A stretch of 37,805 bases of DNA. It comes from Azospirillaceae bacterium (lineage in GTDB: Bacteria; Pseudomonadota; Alphaproteobacteria; Azospirillales; Azospirillaceae). The DNA lies in assembly GCA_035645145.1 (NCBI GenBank), contig DASQNC010000014.1, forward strand, positions 1 through 37,805, in the 5' to 3' direction. The notes under the pieces are model-generated. The model searched no databases. It was not told the origin of the DNA and saw only the letters and a program-made list of their open reading frames with translations. Shown here one piece after another: positions 15,887-26,303 of the stretch (position 1 is the stretch's first letter; every line of letters starts with the position of its first letter). A program made the position numbers and the translations under genes.

Positions 15887-16651
15887 ATGTCACTTCCCGC
15901 CGTGGCCGACAGCGCCAGCTCCGGCGCGCCTGCCCGCCGCAAGCCGACCCTGCGCCGCGCCGCCGGCAATCTGGCGGTGGCACTGAAGCGCGCGCGCGGA
16001 AAGATGGAAAACCGCGGGCAGCGCCTTCTGGGCGCCATCGAGGCCCTGTTCGTCGACCACGCCATATTCCGCGTGGTCTACGCCAACCGCTTCCGCGTTT
16101 CCGACCGCATGTGGCGGTCCAGCCAGCCGAGCCCCCGCCAGATCCGTGCCATGGCGCGCCGGGGCATCAAGACCATCATCAACCTGCGCGGCGAGCGGGA
16201 TTGCGCGGCCTACCTGATGGAAATGGAAACCGCCCGCCAGTGCGGGATTGAGGTGGTGGACTACCCGATTCGCTCCCGCGAGCCGCCGTCCAAGGAAGCC
16301 CTGCGCGGGCTGAAGAACCTGTTCGATTCGATCACCTACCCCGCGCTCCTGCATTGCAAGGTCGGATCGGACCGGGCCGGCATGATGTCGGCGCTGTACC
16401 TGTTGGTCGGTGAAGGCCGGCCGGTGGAGGAGGCGCAGAAGCAGCTTTCCCCCCGCTTCGGCCACGTGAAGCAGTCCAAGGCCGGCGTGCTGGACCGCTT
16501 CTTCGAGGAGTACAAGGCCCACCGCGACCGCACCGGCGACGATTTCATGACCTGGGTGGAGACGGTCTACGATCCCGTGGACATGAAAAAGCGGTTCCGG
16601 TCCCAGATGTGGGCCAACATCCTGTACGACCGCATCCTCAAGCGCGAATAG
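15887..16651 (+). CDS. Tyrosine/dual-specificity phosphatase family protein
   Basis: 254 residues. The Cys-based phosphatase loop is LLHCKVGSDRAG, with His156, nucleophile Cys157 and Arg163 (HC-x5-R). Upstream are RMWRSSQPSPRQI and GIKTIINLRGE, typical of compact bacterial DSP/Siw14-like phosphatases. The basic N-terminal ~45 residues look unstructured. Start ATG at 15887 has GGAGGA ten bases upstream. The substrate could be phosphotyrosine, a phosphoinositide-like or other small phosphate; the motif alone does not decide. Divergent from tRNA-Ala and not in an operon. Confidence 0.87.
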   Translation: MSLPAVADSASSGAPARRKPTLRRAAGNLAVALKRARGKMENRGQRLLGAIEALFVDHAIFRVVYANRFRVSDRMWRSSQPSPRQIRAMARRGIKTIINLRGERDCAAYLMEMETARQCGIEVVDYPIRSREPPSKEALRGLKNLFDSITYPALLHCKVGSDRAGMMSALYLLVGEGRPVEEAQKQLSPRFGHVKQSKAGVLDRFFEEYKAHRDRTGDDFMTWVETVYDPVDMKKRFRSQMWANILYDRILKRE

Positions 16652-16771
16652 CGCCGGCTCCGCCCCGCCGACCTTACACTCCGCCACTGTCCACGACGGC
16701 AGCCGAACAGCCGGCGTCCAGGACGCAATGCGGCAGGGTCCACGCACGACCTGCTGGGCGGACCCAGATTT

Positions 16772-17071
16772 TCAGGCCGCCGAAGAAGGTGTTTCCCGAG
16801 CAGGCCCAACGCGCCGGGCTTCGCGGGCGCCTCGAACATTTTTCCAGATGCCGTAAATGCTGATCAGGGCCCAGAAAACCTCGATCAGCATCGAGGGCGG
16901 ATTTGGATGAAACAGCAGGGAAATCATCACCAGAACGGAACCAAGCAGGTTCAACGCCGGATACCGCCAGTCCTCGGAGCGGATCCATCCTTTCTGGTTC
17001 AAGAGATATCCGATCACAATCAAACCCGCGCCGAAATACCCCAACAAAGTCGAACCGAGATCGAGATCCAC
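16772..17071 (-). CDS. CBU_0592-like small membrane protein
   Basis: 99 residues with three hydrophobic segments and the pattern GAGLIVIGYLL, YPALNLLGSVLVMISL, PSMLIEVFWALISIYGIWK seen in CBU_0592-type proteins, whose function is unknown. A GTG at 17071 has AAGGAA seven bases upstream and is preferred; an ATG at 17095 would add eight residues but has no ribosome-binding site. It lies downstream of the ABC exporter on the same strand, 148 bases after its stop. Confidence 0.78.
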   Translation of the reverse strand: MDLDLGSTLLGYFGAGLIVIGYLLNQKGWIRSEDWRYPALNLLGSVLVMISLLFHPNPPSMLIEVFWALISIYGIWKNVRGAREARRVGPARETPSSAA

Positions 17072-17219
17072 TGCCACGTTCCTTATCAATCCCATAGGCA
17101 AGAGGGGCGGTCATCCCATCGGACACCGACGCCCCCGTCCGGTGTCTTGGCCCGCGTGCGGATGGTGCGGGGCGCGGTCGCGCTCTCCGCGGATGAGAAC
17201 GTTTTCCGCCGGCCCGGTG

Positions 17220-18956
17220 TCAAACCTCCGCCGGCCGGAACTGGATGGCGTGCAGGTCGGCGTAGCGGCCGCCGCGGCGCAGCAAGTCCTCGTGGCTGCC
17301 CTGCTCGACCACCCGGCCATCCTCGACCACGCAGATGCGGTCGGCCGCCCGCACGGTGGACAGGCGGTGGGCGATGATCAGGGTGGTCCGCCCCTGCGCC
17401 AGCCGCCCCACCGCCTCCTGCACGAGCTGTTCGGACTCCGCGTCGAGCGCGCTCGTCGCCTCGTCCAGCAGCAGGATGGGGGCGTCGCGCAGGAACGCGC
17501 GCGCCAGTGCGATGCGCTGCTTCTGCCCGCCGCTCAGCCGCCCGCCCTGTTCGCCCACGCGCGTGTCGTAGCCGTCCGGCAGCGCCGTGATGAAGTCGTG
17601 GGCCGCCGCCGCCCGGGCGGCGGCCATGATCTCGGCGTCGGTCGCACCCGGACGGCCGAAGGCGATGTTGGCGCGCACCGTGTCGTCGAACAGCACCGTG
17701 TCCTGGCTGACCAGGGCCATGGCATCGCGCAGGCTCGCCAGGGTCACGTCGCGGACGTCCTGGCCGTCGACGGCCACCCGTCCGGCCTCCACGTCGTGGA
17801 AGCGGCCGATCAGGTTGAAGATGGTGGACTTGCCGCCGCCGCTGCGGCCGACCAGCGCCACCGTCTCGCCGGGCGACACGTGCAGCGTCAGCCCCTTGAG
17901 GACCGGCACGCCCGGCTTGTAGCCGAAGCGCACGTCGTCGAGTTCGATGCGCCCGCCCGTCCGCCCGGCCGGAAGCACCAGCGGCCGCGCGCCCGGTCGG
18001 TCGAGGATCCGCGGGGCCTCGTCCAGCACTTCGAAGATGCGCTCGGCCGAGGCCAGCCCTTCCTGCACGGCGCTGTTCAGGTTGCCGATGGTCCGCACCG
18101 GCTGGGCGGCGATCAGCAGCGCGCTGACGAAACCGGTGAACTCGCCCACCGTCCCCTGGCCGGTGGCGATGCGCCACGCCGCGAACGCGATCACGGCCGA
18201 CACCGCCACACCGCCCACGATCTCCAGCACCGGGTCCAACGCCCCGCGGATGCGCACGGCGCGCGCCAGCCGCAGGCGCACATCCTCGAACGCGGCGTCG
18301 GCGCGGGCGACCTCGTGCTCCTCCAGCCGATAGGCCTTGATCATCCGGGCGCCCGACAGCCCTTCGTGCAGGCGCGAGGTCAGCAGGCCGTAGCTGGCCT
18401 GGGTCCCGCGGGCGTTGCGGCGGACCCGCTTGCCGATGCGCACGATCGGGATGGCCGCGACCGGGTAGACCGCCAGCACGATCAGGGCCAGAAGCCAGTC
18501 CAGATAGATCATCGAGACGAGGAGCGCCGCCACCGTCAGGATGTCCCGGACCGCCCCGGTGACCGAGCGGGTCAGCGCCATGCGCAGGCTGCCCACGTCC
18601 ACGCTGAACCGGGCGGTCAGGGTGCCGATGGGCTCGCGCTGCAGGCGGGCGAGGTCGGCGTGGGTCAAATGGCGGTACAGCGCCCGCTGCAGATCCTCGA
18701 CCACCCGCAGGGCGACGTCCGACGTGACCACGGTTTGCATGTAGAGGGTGGCGGCGCGCACGCCGGTCACCGCGACGATCACCACCGGCAGCATCACCAC
18801 CGACGACACGTCGCCGCGGGTCAGCACGTCGAAGATCCAGTCGATCACCAGCGGATAGACGCCGGTCGCGGCGGCCACCGCCCCCATCAGCAAAAGCGCC
18901 AGCGCAACCCGCCAACGGTAGGGCCGGACCCAGTCGCGCCAGAGGCGGAGGATCAT
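17220..18956 (-). CDS. MsbA-like ABC exporter (fused permease and ATPase)
   Basis: 578 residues, a half-transporter working as a homodimer in the inner membrane. The ABC_membrane domain (about 15-310) has six hydrophobic segments. The nucleotide-binding domain follows, with Walker A GRSGGGKS (370-377), Q-loop SQD (417-419), signature LSGGQ (474-478), Walker B ILLLDEATSALD (494-505) and switch IIAHRLST. Sequence style is that of MsbA/lipid-flippase-type exporters (LFDDTVRANIAFGRP, FITALPDGYDTRVGEQG), but the substrate is not proven, so msbA is not assigned. The ATG at 18956 lacks a clear ribosome-binding site, and the frame is open upstream with another ATG at 19070. Confidence 0.9.
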   Translation of the reverse strand: MILRLWRDWVRPYRWRVALALLLMGAVAAATGVYPLVIDWIFDVLTRGDVSSVVMLPVVIVAVTGVRAATLYMQTVVTSDVALRVVEDLQRALYRHLTHADLARLQREPIGTLTARFSVDVGSLRMALTRSVTGAVRDILTVAALLVSMIYLDWLLALIVLAVYPVAAIPIVRIGKRVRRNARGTQASYGLLTSRLHEGLSGARMIKAYRLEEHEVARADAAFEDVRLRLARAVRIRGALDPVLEIVGGVAVSAVIAFAAWRIATGQGTVGEFTGFVSALLIAAQPVRTIGNLNSAVQEGLASAERIFEVLDEAPRILDRPGARPLVLPAGRTGGRIELDDVRFGYKPGVPVLKGLTLHVSPGETVALVGRSGGGKSTIFNLIGRFHDVEAGRVAVDGQDVRDVTLASLRDAMALVSQDTVLFDDTVRANIAFGRPGATDAEIMAAARAAAAHDFITALPDGYDTRVGEQGGRLSGGQKQRIALARAFLRDAPILLLDEATSALDAESEQLVQEAVGRLAQGRTTLIIAHRLSTVRAADRICVVEDGRVVEQGSHEDLLRRGGRYADLHAIQFRPAEV

Positions 18957-19167
18957 CGGAAACGTCGTGGGTTTCAGGGTCGCAGCCAAGATCGTCGCCG
19001 GAAGTCTGTGGGGTGGGGAAGTATCGAACGGGAGCGGACGGTAAGGGACGGAACGCCCGGGGCGCAACATGGAGGCGGGCCGACCGAAGATGGCGGGGTG
19101 GCCGACAGCCCCATCGACAGATGCGCCCATCGCGCTAAATAGGGGCGGAATCCAATGGAGTTCTGCC

Positions 19168-19392
19168 GTGGACTGGCTTCGCCAACCGCTGATCATCCAC
19201 CTCGCCATCGCGGCCCTGTCCGTCTGGCCCCTGGCGCGGATCGCCCGCCGCGTGGGTCGGCCGGCCTGGCCGGCCTGGCTCGTCCTCATCCCCATGCTGG
19301 GCCCGGCCCTGGCGGCGACGCTGCTGGTGCGCGGCCCCTGGCCCAACTATCCGGACGCGCCCAAGCCCGTCCACCCCCGCCGGAAGGGTTGA
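19168..19392 (+). CDS. Small membrane protein, first of a tandem pair
   Basis: 74 residues with two hydrophobic segments (IIHLAIAALSVWPLARIA and WLVLIPMLGPALAATLLV) and a basic, Pro-rich tail. The start is GTG at 19168 with GGAG seven bases upstream. Its pattern (IARR-GRPAWPAWLVLIPMLGP...GPWP) parallels the next gene, so the two look like diverged duplicates. Function unknown. It begins a run of plus-strand genes leading to argG. Confidence 0.7.
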   Translation: MDWLRQPLIIHLAIAALSVWPLARIARRVGRPAWPAWLVLIPMLGPALAATLLVRGPWPNYPDAPKPVHPRRKG

Positions 19393-19396
19393 GCCC

Positions 19397-19627
19397 GTGC
19401 AATCGTTGGTGGAACTCCATTCCTACGTCGCCTGGCTGCCGGACTGGGCGGCATGGCTCGTGGTGTCGCTGGCCGTAACCTGGACCATGGTCGCCTACGG
19501 CTTCCTGATCGCCCGCACCGGCCGCAGCGTGCTGTGGGCGCTGCTGGTCCTGATGCCCCTGGCCGGCATTCCCATCCTTTGGTGGCTGGCCTACGGGCGC
19601 TGGCCCCGGGAGCGGTCCAAGGCGTAA
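19397..19627 (+). CDS. Small membrane protein, second of a tandem pair
   Basis: 76 residues, GTG start four bases after the preceding stop with GGAAGGG upstream. Two hydrophobic segments (WAAWLVVSLAVTWTMVAYGF and VLWALLVLMPLAGIPILWWLA) end in YGRWPRERSKA. It shares spacing and residues with its neighbour: IAR-GR, W-LLVLMPL-G, then a Trp-Pro near the C-terminus. Function unknown; a coupled pair by spacing. argG follows 96 bases downstream. Confidence 0.72.
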   Translation: MQSLVELHSYVAWLPDWAAWLVVSLAVTWTMVAYGFLIARTGRSVLWALLVLMPLAGIPILWWLAYGRWPRERSKA

Positions 19628-19723
19628 GGCGGGGCGGTCCGGCGGGGGCTTGCGGACTCGCCTTGCGGAGTTTGGGGCCATTCCCTAATGTCCCGGCCGT
19701 TCCTGACCGGGCGGGCTACACCC

Positions 19724-20935
<1,212 letters not shown>

Positions 20936-20994
20936 CCCCGGACGGCCCGCGTCGTTCATCGGCCACATCCCCGTCCGGCAGCGGCCGGGCGGGG

Positions 20995-22086
20995 GTGTCC
21001 GATGCGCCCCGCCGGCCGTTGCGCACCCCCGGCGACCTTGTGGACGCCGGCCTGGTGCCCGCCACCGCCCTGCCGGATTTGGCGCGGGTCGTGGACCAGT
21101 TCGCGGTGTCCCTGACGCCGGCCGTGGTGGACCTGATCGGCGCCACCGGCCCGCTCGACCCGCACAACGCCCCCCCCACAAGCCCCATCGCCCGCCAGTT
21201 CGTGCCCGACGTGCGCGAGCTGGACACCCATCCGGCGGAGCTGGCCGATCCCATCGGCGACGAGGCCCATTCGCCGGTGCGCGGCATCGTCCACCGCTAT
21301 CCCGACCGCGTGCTGCTGAAGGCCACGTCGGTGTGCCCGGTCTATTGCCGCTTCTGCTTCCGGCGCGAAATGGTCGGGCCGGACGCGGGGCAGGCGCTGG
21401 ATGGTGCGGCACTCGACGCGGCCTTGGCCTACATCGCCGACCGGCCCGAGGTGTGGGAGGTGATCCTGACCGGCGGCGATCCGCTGATCCTGTCGCCCCG
21501 CCGGCTGGGCGAGATCGTCGGGCGCCTGGACGCCATTCCCCATGTGGGCGTGGTGCGGTTCCACACCCGTGTCCCCGTCGTCGATCCCGGCCGGGTCACG
21601 CCGGGCCTGGTGGACGCCATCCGGGCACGCCGGGCCGCGACGTGGATGCTGCTGCACAGCAACCATGCCGACGAATTCACGGCCGACGCCCGCGCCGCCA
21701 TCGGCCGGATCGTGGATGCCGGCATCCCGATGCTGGGGCAGAGCGTGCTGCTGCGCGGCGTGAACGACAGCGTCCCGGCCCTGACCGGCCTGTTCCGGGC
21801 GATGGTGGCCGCACGGGTCAAGCCCCACTACCTGCACCACGGCGACCTTGCCCGCGGCACCGGCCATTTCCGCACCACGCTCGCCGAGGGGCAGGCCCTG
21901 ATGCGGGGCCTGCGGGGCCGCGTGTCCGGCCTGTGCCAGCCCGCCTACATCCTGGACATCCCCGGCGGGCACGGGAAGGTGCCGGTCGGACCGCAATACG
22001 CCGCTCCCGACGGCGAAGGCTGGCAGGTCACCGACCCGAACGGGACGGTGCATGCCTACCGGGACACCGGCAAGGCCGGGACGTAG
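20995..22086 (+). CDS. KamA/EpmB-like radical SAM lysine 2,3-aminomutase
   Basis: 363 residues. The [4Fe-4S] radical-SAM motif is CPVYCRFC (Cys114, Cys118, Cys121), followed by LTGGDPLILSPRR and, near the end, IPGGHGKVPVGPQY, whose Lys is the PLP-binding residue. The short form with an N-terminal HSPVRGIVHRYPDRVLLK region matches EpmB, which converts lysine to (R)-beta-lysine for elongation factor P, rather than catabolic clostridial KamA. epmA and efp are not in the window. Start: a GTG at 20932 overlaps the argG stop (GTGA) and would add 21 low-complexity residues; GTG at 20995 fits the family N-terminus better. Neither has a good ribosome-binding site. Confidence 0.88.
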   Translation: MSDAPRRPLRTPGDLVDAGLVPATALPDLARVVDQFAVSLTPAVVDLIGATGPLDPHNAPPTSPIARQFVPDVRELDTHPAELADPIGDEAHSPVRGIVHRYPDRVLLKATSVCPVYCRFCFRREMVGPDAGQALDGAALDAALAYIADRPEVWEVILTGGDPLILSPRRLGEIVGRLDAIPHVGVVRFHTRVPVVDPGRVTPGLVDAIRARRAATWMLLHSNHADEFTADARAAIGRIVDAGIPMLGQSVLLRGVNDSVPALTGLFRAMVAARVKPHYLHHGDLARGTGHFRTTLAEGQALMRGLRGRVSGLCQPAYILDIPGGHGKVPVGPQYAAPDGEGWQVTDPNGTVHAYRDTGKAGT

Positions 22087-22090
22087 CTCC

Positions 22091-22789
22091 CTAAAACCGC
22101 GGCGGCAGGGCCGGCGTGCCCATCACATAGGGGTGCAGCGCGATCAGCACGACATAGATCGCCAGCGCCACCACGATCCGCGCCAGCCGGATTTCCGAGA
22201 ACACGAAATGCTGCCGCCCCGTGAGGATGGCCGCGAACGGCACATTCGAGGTGACCGCGGCATAGGCGTCCCAATCGGCACCGTGGCGCAGCCGGAGCTT
22301 GCGGTCGATCCGCACCGCCCCGACGAACGCCAGGACGGCGATGGTGCCGAACAGGAGGAGTGCGGCGGCATGGCCGGTGGCGAGCCCGTGGGCGACCGCC
22401 CACAGGCCCACGCCCCACATGAACGGATTGCGGGTGACGCGCAGGATGCCGCGCGCCGAGCCCGCGGCCAGGTTGCGGTCCTGGCCCACCGCCGACGGGT
22501 TCGGCGTGCTCAGCCCGGCGACCACCAGGATCACCGCCACGGGCATGACGAGGACCGGCACCCAATCGAGCACGCCGTCCGGCGGCCAGACCCAGACATG
22601 GGGGGCCGCCGCGTACGCCAGGACCAGCCAGACGAGCGCCACCGCGGACACCAGCGAGTACAGGCCCCGGTACGGCCCCTCGCCCAACCTTGCCACCAGC
22701 CGGCCGCGCACCGCCGGCTCCGCCATGCCGAAATGGGTCGCCAGCAGGAACAGGCCAGCCAACCCCACGTGCCAAACCGCTCCGGTCAC
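22091..22789 (-). CDS. nnrU: NnrU family membrane protein
   Basis: 232 residues with about six hydrophobic segments. Characteristic NnrU sequence includes GILRVTRNPFMWGVGLW and ADWDAYAAVTSNVPFAAI. NnrU was first described near nitric-oxide-reductase and denitrification genes; its biochemical role is unclear and it resembles isoprenylcysteine-methyltransferase-like membrane proteins. The start is GTG at 22789 with GGAGG seven bases upstream. No denitrification gene is nearby here. Last gene of the minus-strand run; converges on the KamA gene with four bases between stops. Confidence 0.87.
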   Translation of the reverse strand: MTGAVWHVGLAGLFLLATHFGMAEPAVRGRLVARLGEGPYRGLYSLVSAVALVWLVLAYAAAPHVWVWPPDGVLDWVPVLVMPVAVILVVAGLSTPNPSAVGQDRNLAAGSARGILRVTRNPFMWGVGLWAVAHGLATGHAAALLLFGTIAVLAFVGAVRIDRKLRLRHGADWDAYAAVTSNVPFAAILTGRQHFVFSEIRLARIVVALAIYVVLIALHPYVMGTPALPPRF

Positions 22790-22849
22790 ACAGCCCTCCG
22801 TTCGGGTTTTCCCCTAGTCTAACGGATTGGTGCGGGGTGCCCAGCCCCC

Positions 22850-23881
22850 TTACCTGCCCGTCACCTGCACCGGACGCTTCAGGACGGCCTGCACATAGTC
22901 GATCTGGACGACCACCATGAGCGCGACCGCCAGCGGCGTGGCGAACAGGGCACCCGGCACACCAAACAGGGCTGTAAACAGCAGAATGGAGAAGAGGCAC
23001 ACGGCCGGCGGCAGATCGACCGCGCGTTGCTGGATCAAAGGCAGGAGGATGTTCCCCTCCACCTGCTGCACGACCAGGTAGAACAGGCCGGTCCAGACCG
23101 CCAGCCAGGGCCCCACGGTCAGGGCGAGCAGAACCGCCGGGATCGCCGCCAGAAGCGGCCCGATGAACGGGATGAATTCCAGAAGGAAGGCGATGAGCCC
23201 CAGCGCCGCCGGTGCCGGCACACCCAGCAGCCAAAGGCCCAGGGTGGTGACCGCCCCCACGGCCAGCATGTCCACGAGCTGCCCGGCCGCCCACTTCCAA
23301 AGGGCGTCGCCGCAGCGGTCGAGCGTACGGCGGACCAACTCCACGGTGTCCCGGGGAACCAGCTTTTCCAGCCCGCGCCGGTACAGGTCGGGTTCGAAGG
23401 CGAAATAGACGGCGGCCAGCAGGACCACCACCAGGTATCCCAGCCCGTTCAGGACCAGGGTCACCCCATGCCCGACCCATTGGGCCAACTGGTTCAGGGG
23501 CGCCCCCTCGCCCTGCTGGCGCATCTGGTCGATGATCCGGTCCCCCATGGGGGCCTGGCGCACCGCCCCTTCCAGCTCGGACGCGGTGTTGGGGACCTGC
23601 TGGAGCAGCTGGGTGAACTGGCCCGCCACGCTGGTTCCGAACAGCCAGGCGAACAGGCCGACACAGACCAGAAGCAGGGCGATGACCGTGCCCACGGCGG
23701 CACGGTCCGGCATGGGCACGGCCCTGCGCACCAGTCCCGCAAGCCCCCGTATGACCACCGCGAACAGCACCGCCCCGAACAGGAGCAGCAGGACATGGGC
23801 GGCCATCCAGAGCGCCGCCGCCACGGCGGCCACAAGGAGCGCGATCAGAAGCCGGCGGATGTAGGTGCGGTTGTCCAGCAT
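22850..23881 (-). CDS. AI-2E family transporter (permease)
   Basis: 343 residues with about eight hydrophobic segments and the family motifs in the C-terminal half: LLEFIPFIGPLLAAIPAVLLAL, YLVVQQVEGNILLPLIQ and GVPGALFATPLAVALMV. Family members export or move diverse substrates (TqsA with AI-2; others Na+/H+ exchange), so the substrate is unknown. Start ATG at 23881. It lies 59 bases after corA on the same strand, and nnrU follows after 60 bases. Confidence 0.9.
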   Translation of the reverse strand: MLDNRTYIRRLLIALLVAAVAAALWMAAHVLLLLFGAVLFAVVIRGLAGLVRRAVPMPDRAAVGTVIALLLVCVGLFAWLFGTSVAGQFTQLLQQVPNTASELEGAVRQAPMGDRIIDQMRQQGEGAPLNQLAQWVGHGVTLVLNGLGYLVVVLLAAVYFAFEPDLYRRGLEKLVPRDTVELVRRTLDRCGDALWKWAAGQLVDMLAVGAVTTLGLWLLGVPAPAALGLIAFLLEFIPFIGPLLAAIPAVLLALTVGPWLAVWTGLFYLVVQQVEGNILLPLIQQRAVDLPPAVCLFSILLFTALFGVPGALFATPLAVALMVVVQIDYVQAVLKRPVQVTGR

Positions 23882-23940
23882 GCGATGTCCGGCCCGCCTC
23901 CGCGGCCCCCGGTCTGCCTGTGCGCAACCGCCTCAGACGG

Positions 23941-24981
23941 TCACAACCACCCCCGGAAACGGAAGTAGAGCAATGGCAGGATGGCCGACAGCAGCATGAT
24001 GATCAGCGCCATCGGATAGCCGAAGCCCCACGCCAGTTCCGGCATGTGCTGGAAGTTCATGCCGTAGACGGTGCCGACCAGGGTGGGCGGCAGGAACACG
24101 ACCGAGGCGATGGAGAAGATCTTGATGATCCGGTTCTGCTCCAGGTTCACCAGGCCCAGCGTCGCTTCCAGAAGGAAGGCCGACTCGTGGGACAGGAACC
24201 CCACATGCTCCACCAGCGAGCGGATGTCGCGCTGGACGGTCTTCAGCGCCGTCCGCTGCTCCTTGTTCAGGCGGTTGGTGGAGACCGACGCGTAATAGGC
24301 GGTCAGCCGCTCCATCCCGGCCAGCGTGTCACGGATCTTGTGCGAAATGTCGCCGGCCCGTCCGATGCCGCGCAGCACCTCCTGCAGATCCTCGGTGTCC
24401 TCGGCCTCGTCGGGGTGCGGCCCGCCGAACCGGTGCCCGAGCCAGTTCCGGCTTCGCTTGTTGCGGGGCCGGTCCTTCAGACGCGCGGTGAACACCGCGC
24501 GCGACAGGCTGTCGATGCGCGACCCGACGACCTCCAGAACATCGGCGATCCGGTCGAGCACGGCGTCGAGCAGGGCCAGAAGCCCGTCCTCGGGGCTCGC
24601 CAGCAGCTCGGGCTGCTTCATCACGCGGGCGGCGAAGGTGGCCACCGATCGCGGCTCCTCGTACCGCAATGTGATCAGGGCGGCCGGGGTGATGACGCAG
24701 GTCAGTTCGCTCTGGTCCGGGGCGTCGCTTTCGGAGTGGTACATGACCTGGGTGGTCATGAAGACGGCGCCGTCCTCGACGTACAGGCGGCTGGAGATCT
24801 CGATCTCCCGCATCTCCTCGCGGCTGGGCAGCGCGATGCCGAAGGCGGTCTGGACGAACTCCAGCTCCTCGGGCCGGGGCCGCAGCAGGTCGACCCAGAC
24901 CGTCCCTTCCGGCAGCACGCCTTCGGGCGGGACCACCAGCGAGACGATGCGGTTTTCGATCCGGCAGTAGACCGTGATCAT
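23941..24981 (-). CDS. corA: CorA family magnesium transporter
   Basis: 346 residues. The cytoplasmic alpha/beta N-domain is followed by a long helical region, then two C-terminal membrane helices (about 288-306 and 320-341) with the selectivity motif YGMNF (GMN at 307-309) and MPEL after it. It makes a pentameric Mg2+ (Co2+, Ni2+) channel in the inner membrane. A basic-then-acidic stretch at about 168-200 (RPRNKRSRNW...DEAEDTEDLQ) interrupts the helical stalk and is longer than usual by eye. Start ATG 24981, ten bases after the folD stop. Confidence 0.93.
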   Translation of the reverse strand: MITVYCRIENRIVSLVVPPEGVLPEGTVWVDLLRPRPEELEFVQTAFGIALPSREEMREIEISSRLYVEDGAVFMTTQVMYHSESDAPDQSELTCVITPAALITLRYEEPRSVATFAARVMKQPELLASPEDGLLALLDAVLDRIADVLEVVGSRIDSLSRAVFTARLKDRPRNKRSRNWLGHRFGGPHPDEAEDTEDLQEVLRGIGRAGDISHKIRDTLAGMERLTAYYASVSTNRLNKEQRTALKTVQRDIRSLVEHVGFLSHESAFLLEATLGLVNLEQNRIIKIFSIASVVFLPPTLVGTVYGMNFQHMPELAWGFGYPMALIIMLLSAILPLLYFRFRGWL

Positions 24982-24990
24982 ACGGCCCCC

Positions 24991-25923
24991 TTATCCCGCC
25001 CAGCCGCCGGCCGGCGCCTTCGGGTCCGGGTCGGGGATGCCGGCCTGCCGCGCGGCGGCGGCCAGCGTGTTCAGCAGCAGCACCGCGATGGTCATGGGGC
25101 CGACACCGCCCGGCACCGGCGTGATGCCGCCGGCCACGGCCGCCGCCCCGGCGAAGTCCACGTCGCCGACCAGGCGGCCCTTGCCGTCCGGCGTCGGCAC
25201 CCGGTTGATGCCCACGTCGATGACGGTGGCGCCCGGTTTGATCCAGTCGCCCTTGACGAATTCCGGCCGGCCGATGGCGGCCACCAGGATGTCCGCCCGG
25301 CGGCATTCCTCGGCCAGATCGCGGGTGCGGGAATGGCAGACGGTGACCGTGCAGTCCGCCTGGACCAGAAGCTGGGCCATGGGCCGGCCGACGATGCCCG
25401 ACCGTCCCAGCACGACCGCCCGCGCCCCGGCGAGCGATCCCAGCCGGTCCTTCAGCAGCATCAGGCACCCCAGCGGCGTACAGGGGACCAGCGCGGGCAA
25501 CCCCGCCGCCAGCCGGCCGGAATTGATGACGTGGAAGCCGTCCACGTCCTTGGCCGGGTCGATGGCGTCGATGACGGCCTGGGTGTCGATGTGGGCGGGC
25601 AGCGGAAGCTGGACCAGGATGCCGTGCACGGCCGGATCGCGGTTCAGCCGGTCCACCAGGGCGAGCAGCGTCGCCTGGTCGGTGTCCGCCGGCAGCCGGT
25701 GGTCGAAGGACGCCATGCCGGCCTCGACCGTCGCCCGGCCCTTGCTGCGCACATAGACCTGGCTGGCCGGGTCCTCGCCGACCAGCACGACCGCCAACCC
25801 GGGCTTCCGCCCGTGGGACGCGCCCAGTTCGGCAACCCGGGCCGCGACACGGGCGCGCAGACCGGCCGCGAAGGCCTTGCCGTCGATGATGTTGCCGCCT
25901 GTGGTCGTACGGTCGTCGGACAT
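24991..25923 (-). CDS. folD: Methylenetetrahydrofolate dehydrogenase/cyclohydrolase FolD
   Basis: 310 residues. It interconverts 5,10-methylene-, methenyl- and 10-formyl-tetrahydrofolate using NADP. Visible are the catalytic region [16 protein letters not shown] (Tyr57, Lys61), GILVQLPLP, the nucleotide-binding [17 protein letters not shown] and the C-terminal signature [12 protein letters not shown]. Start ATG 25923, 13 bases after the stop of the DUF167 gene. Part of the long minus-strand run; it supplies one-carbon units and has no direct step in the queuosine path beyond folate chemistry. Confidence 0.96.
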   Translation of the reverse strand: MSDDRTTTGGNIIDGKAFAAGLRARVAARVAELGASHGRKPGLAVVLVGEDPASQVYVRSKGRATVEAGMASFDHRLPADTDQATLLALVDRLNRDPAVHGILVQLPLPAHIDTQAVIDAIDPAKDVDGFHVINSGRLAAGLPALVPCTPLGCLMLLKDRLGSLAGARAVVLGRSGIVGRPMAQLLVQADCTVTVCHSRTRDLAEECRRADILVAAIGRPEFVKGDWIKPGATVIDVGINRVPTPDGKGRLVGDVDFAGAAAVAGGITPVPGGVGPMTIAVLLLNTLAAAARQAGIPDPDPKAPAGGWAG

Positions 25924-25936
25924 GGTCCCTCCGGTG

Positions 25937-26272
25937 TCATTTCAGGCCCTCCGCCCAACCGCGGAGCCGGGCCAGAAGGTCCGCCGGCGGACCGGCGACG
26001 TGAAGCGTCTTGTTCCGGTCCGTGTGGCCCAGGACCACCGAGACCGACGATTTCGGGACCCGCCACTGCTTGGCCAGCAGTTCGACCACCGCGGCGTTGG
26101 CCTTGCCGTCCTCCGGCGCGGCGGTCACCGAGACCTTCAACACCCGGCCGCCCGCCCCGTGCGATCCGTCCGCCGCGTCGGCAACCCCCGTCACCGCGTT
26201 GCGCGCGGCCTTGGGCGCGACCCGGACCGAAACCCGCACCCCGTCGGCCACCGGATGGAAGGGGTCCGCCAC
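25937..26272 (-). CDS. DUF167 (YggU) family protein
   Basis: 111 residues, small alpha/beta protein with the DUF167 pattern: [16 protein letters not shown], then [21 protein letters not shown] (the family core), [17 protein letters not shown]. Function is unknown although structures exist for homologues. The start appears to be GTG at 26272. It sits directly downstream of yggT, the usual yggT-yggU neighbourhood seen in many bacteria. Confidence 0.9.
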   Translation of the reverse strand: MADPFHPVADGVRVSVRVAPKAARNAVTGVADAADGSHGAGGRVLKVSVTAAPEDGKANAAVVELLAKQWRVPKSSVSVVLGHTDRNKTLHVAGPPADLLARLRGWAEGLK

Positions 26273-26303
26273 GGTCGCGCGCCCAGCGCGGAACGGCCGG
26301 TGA

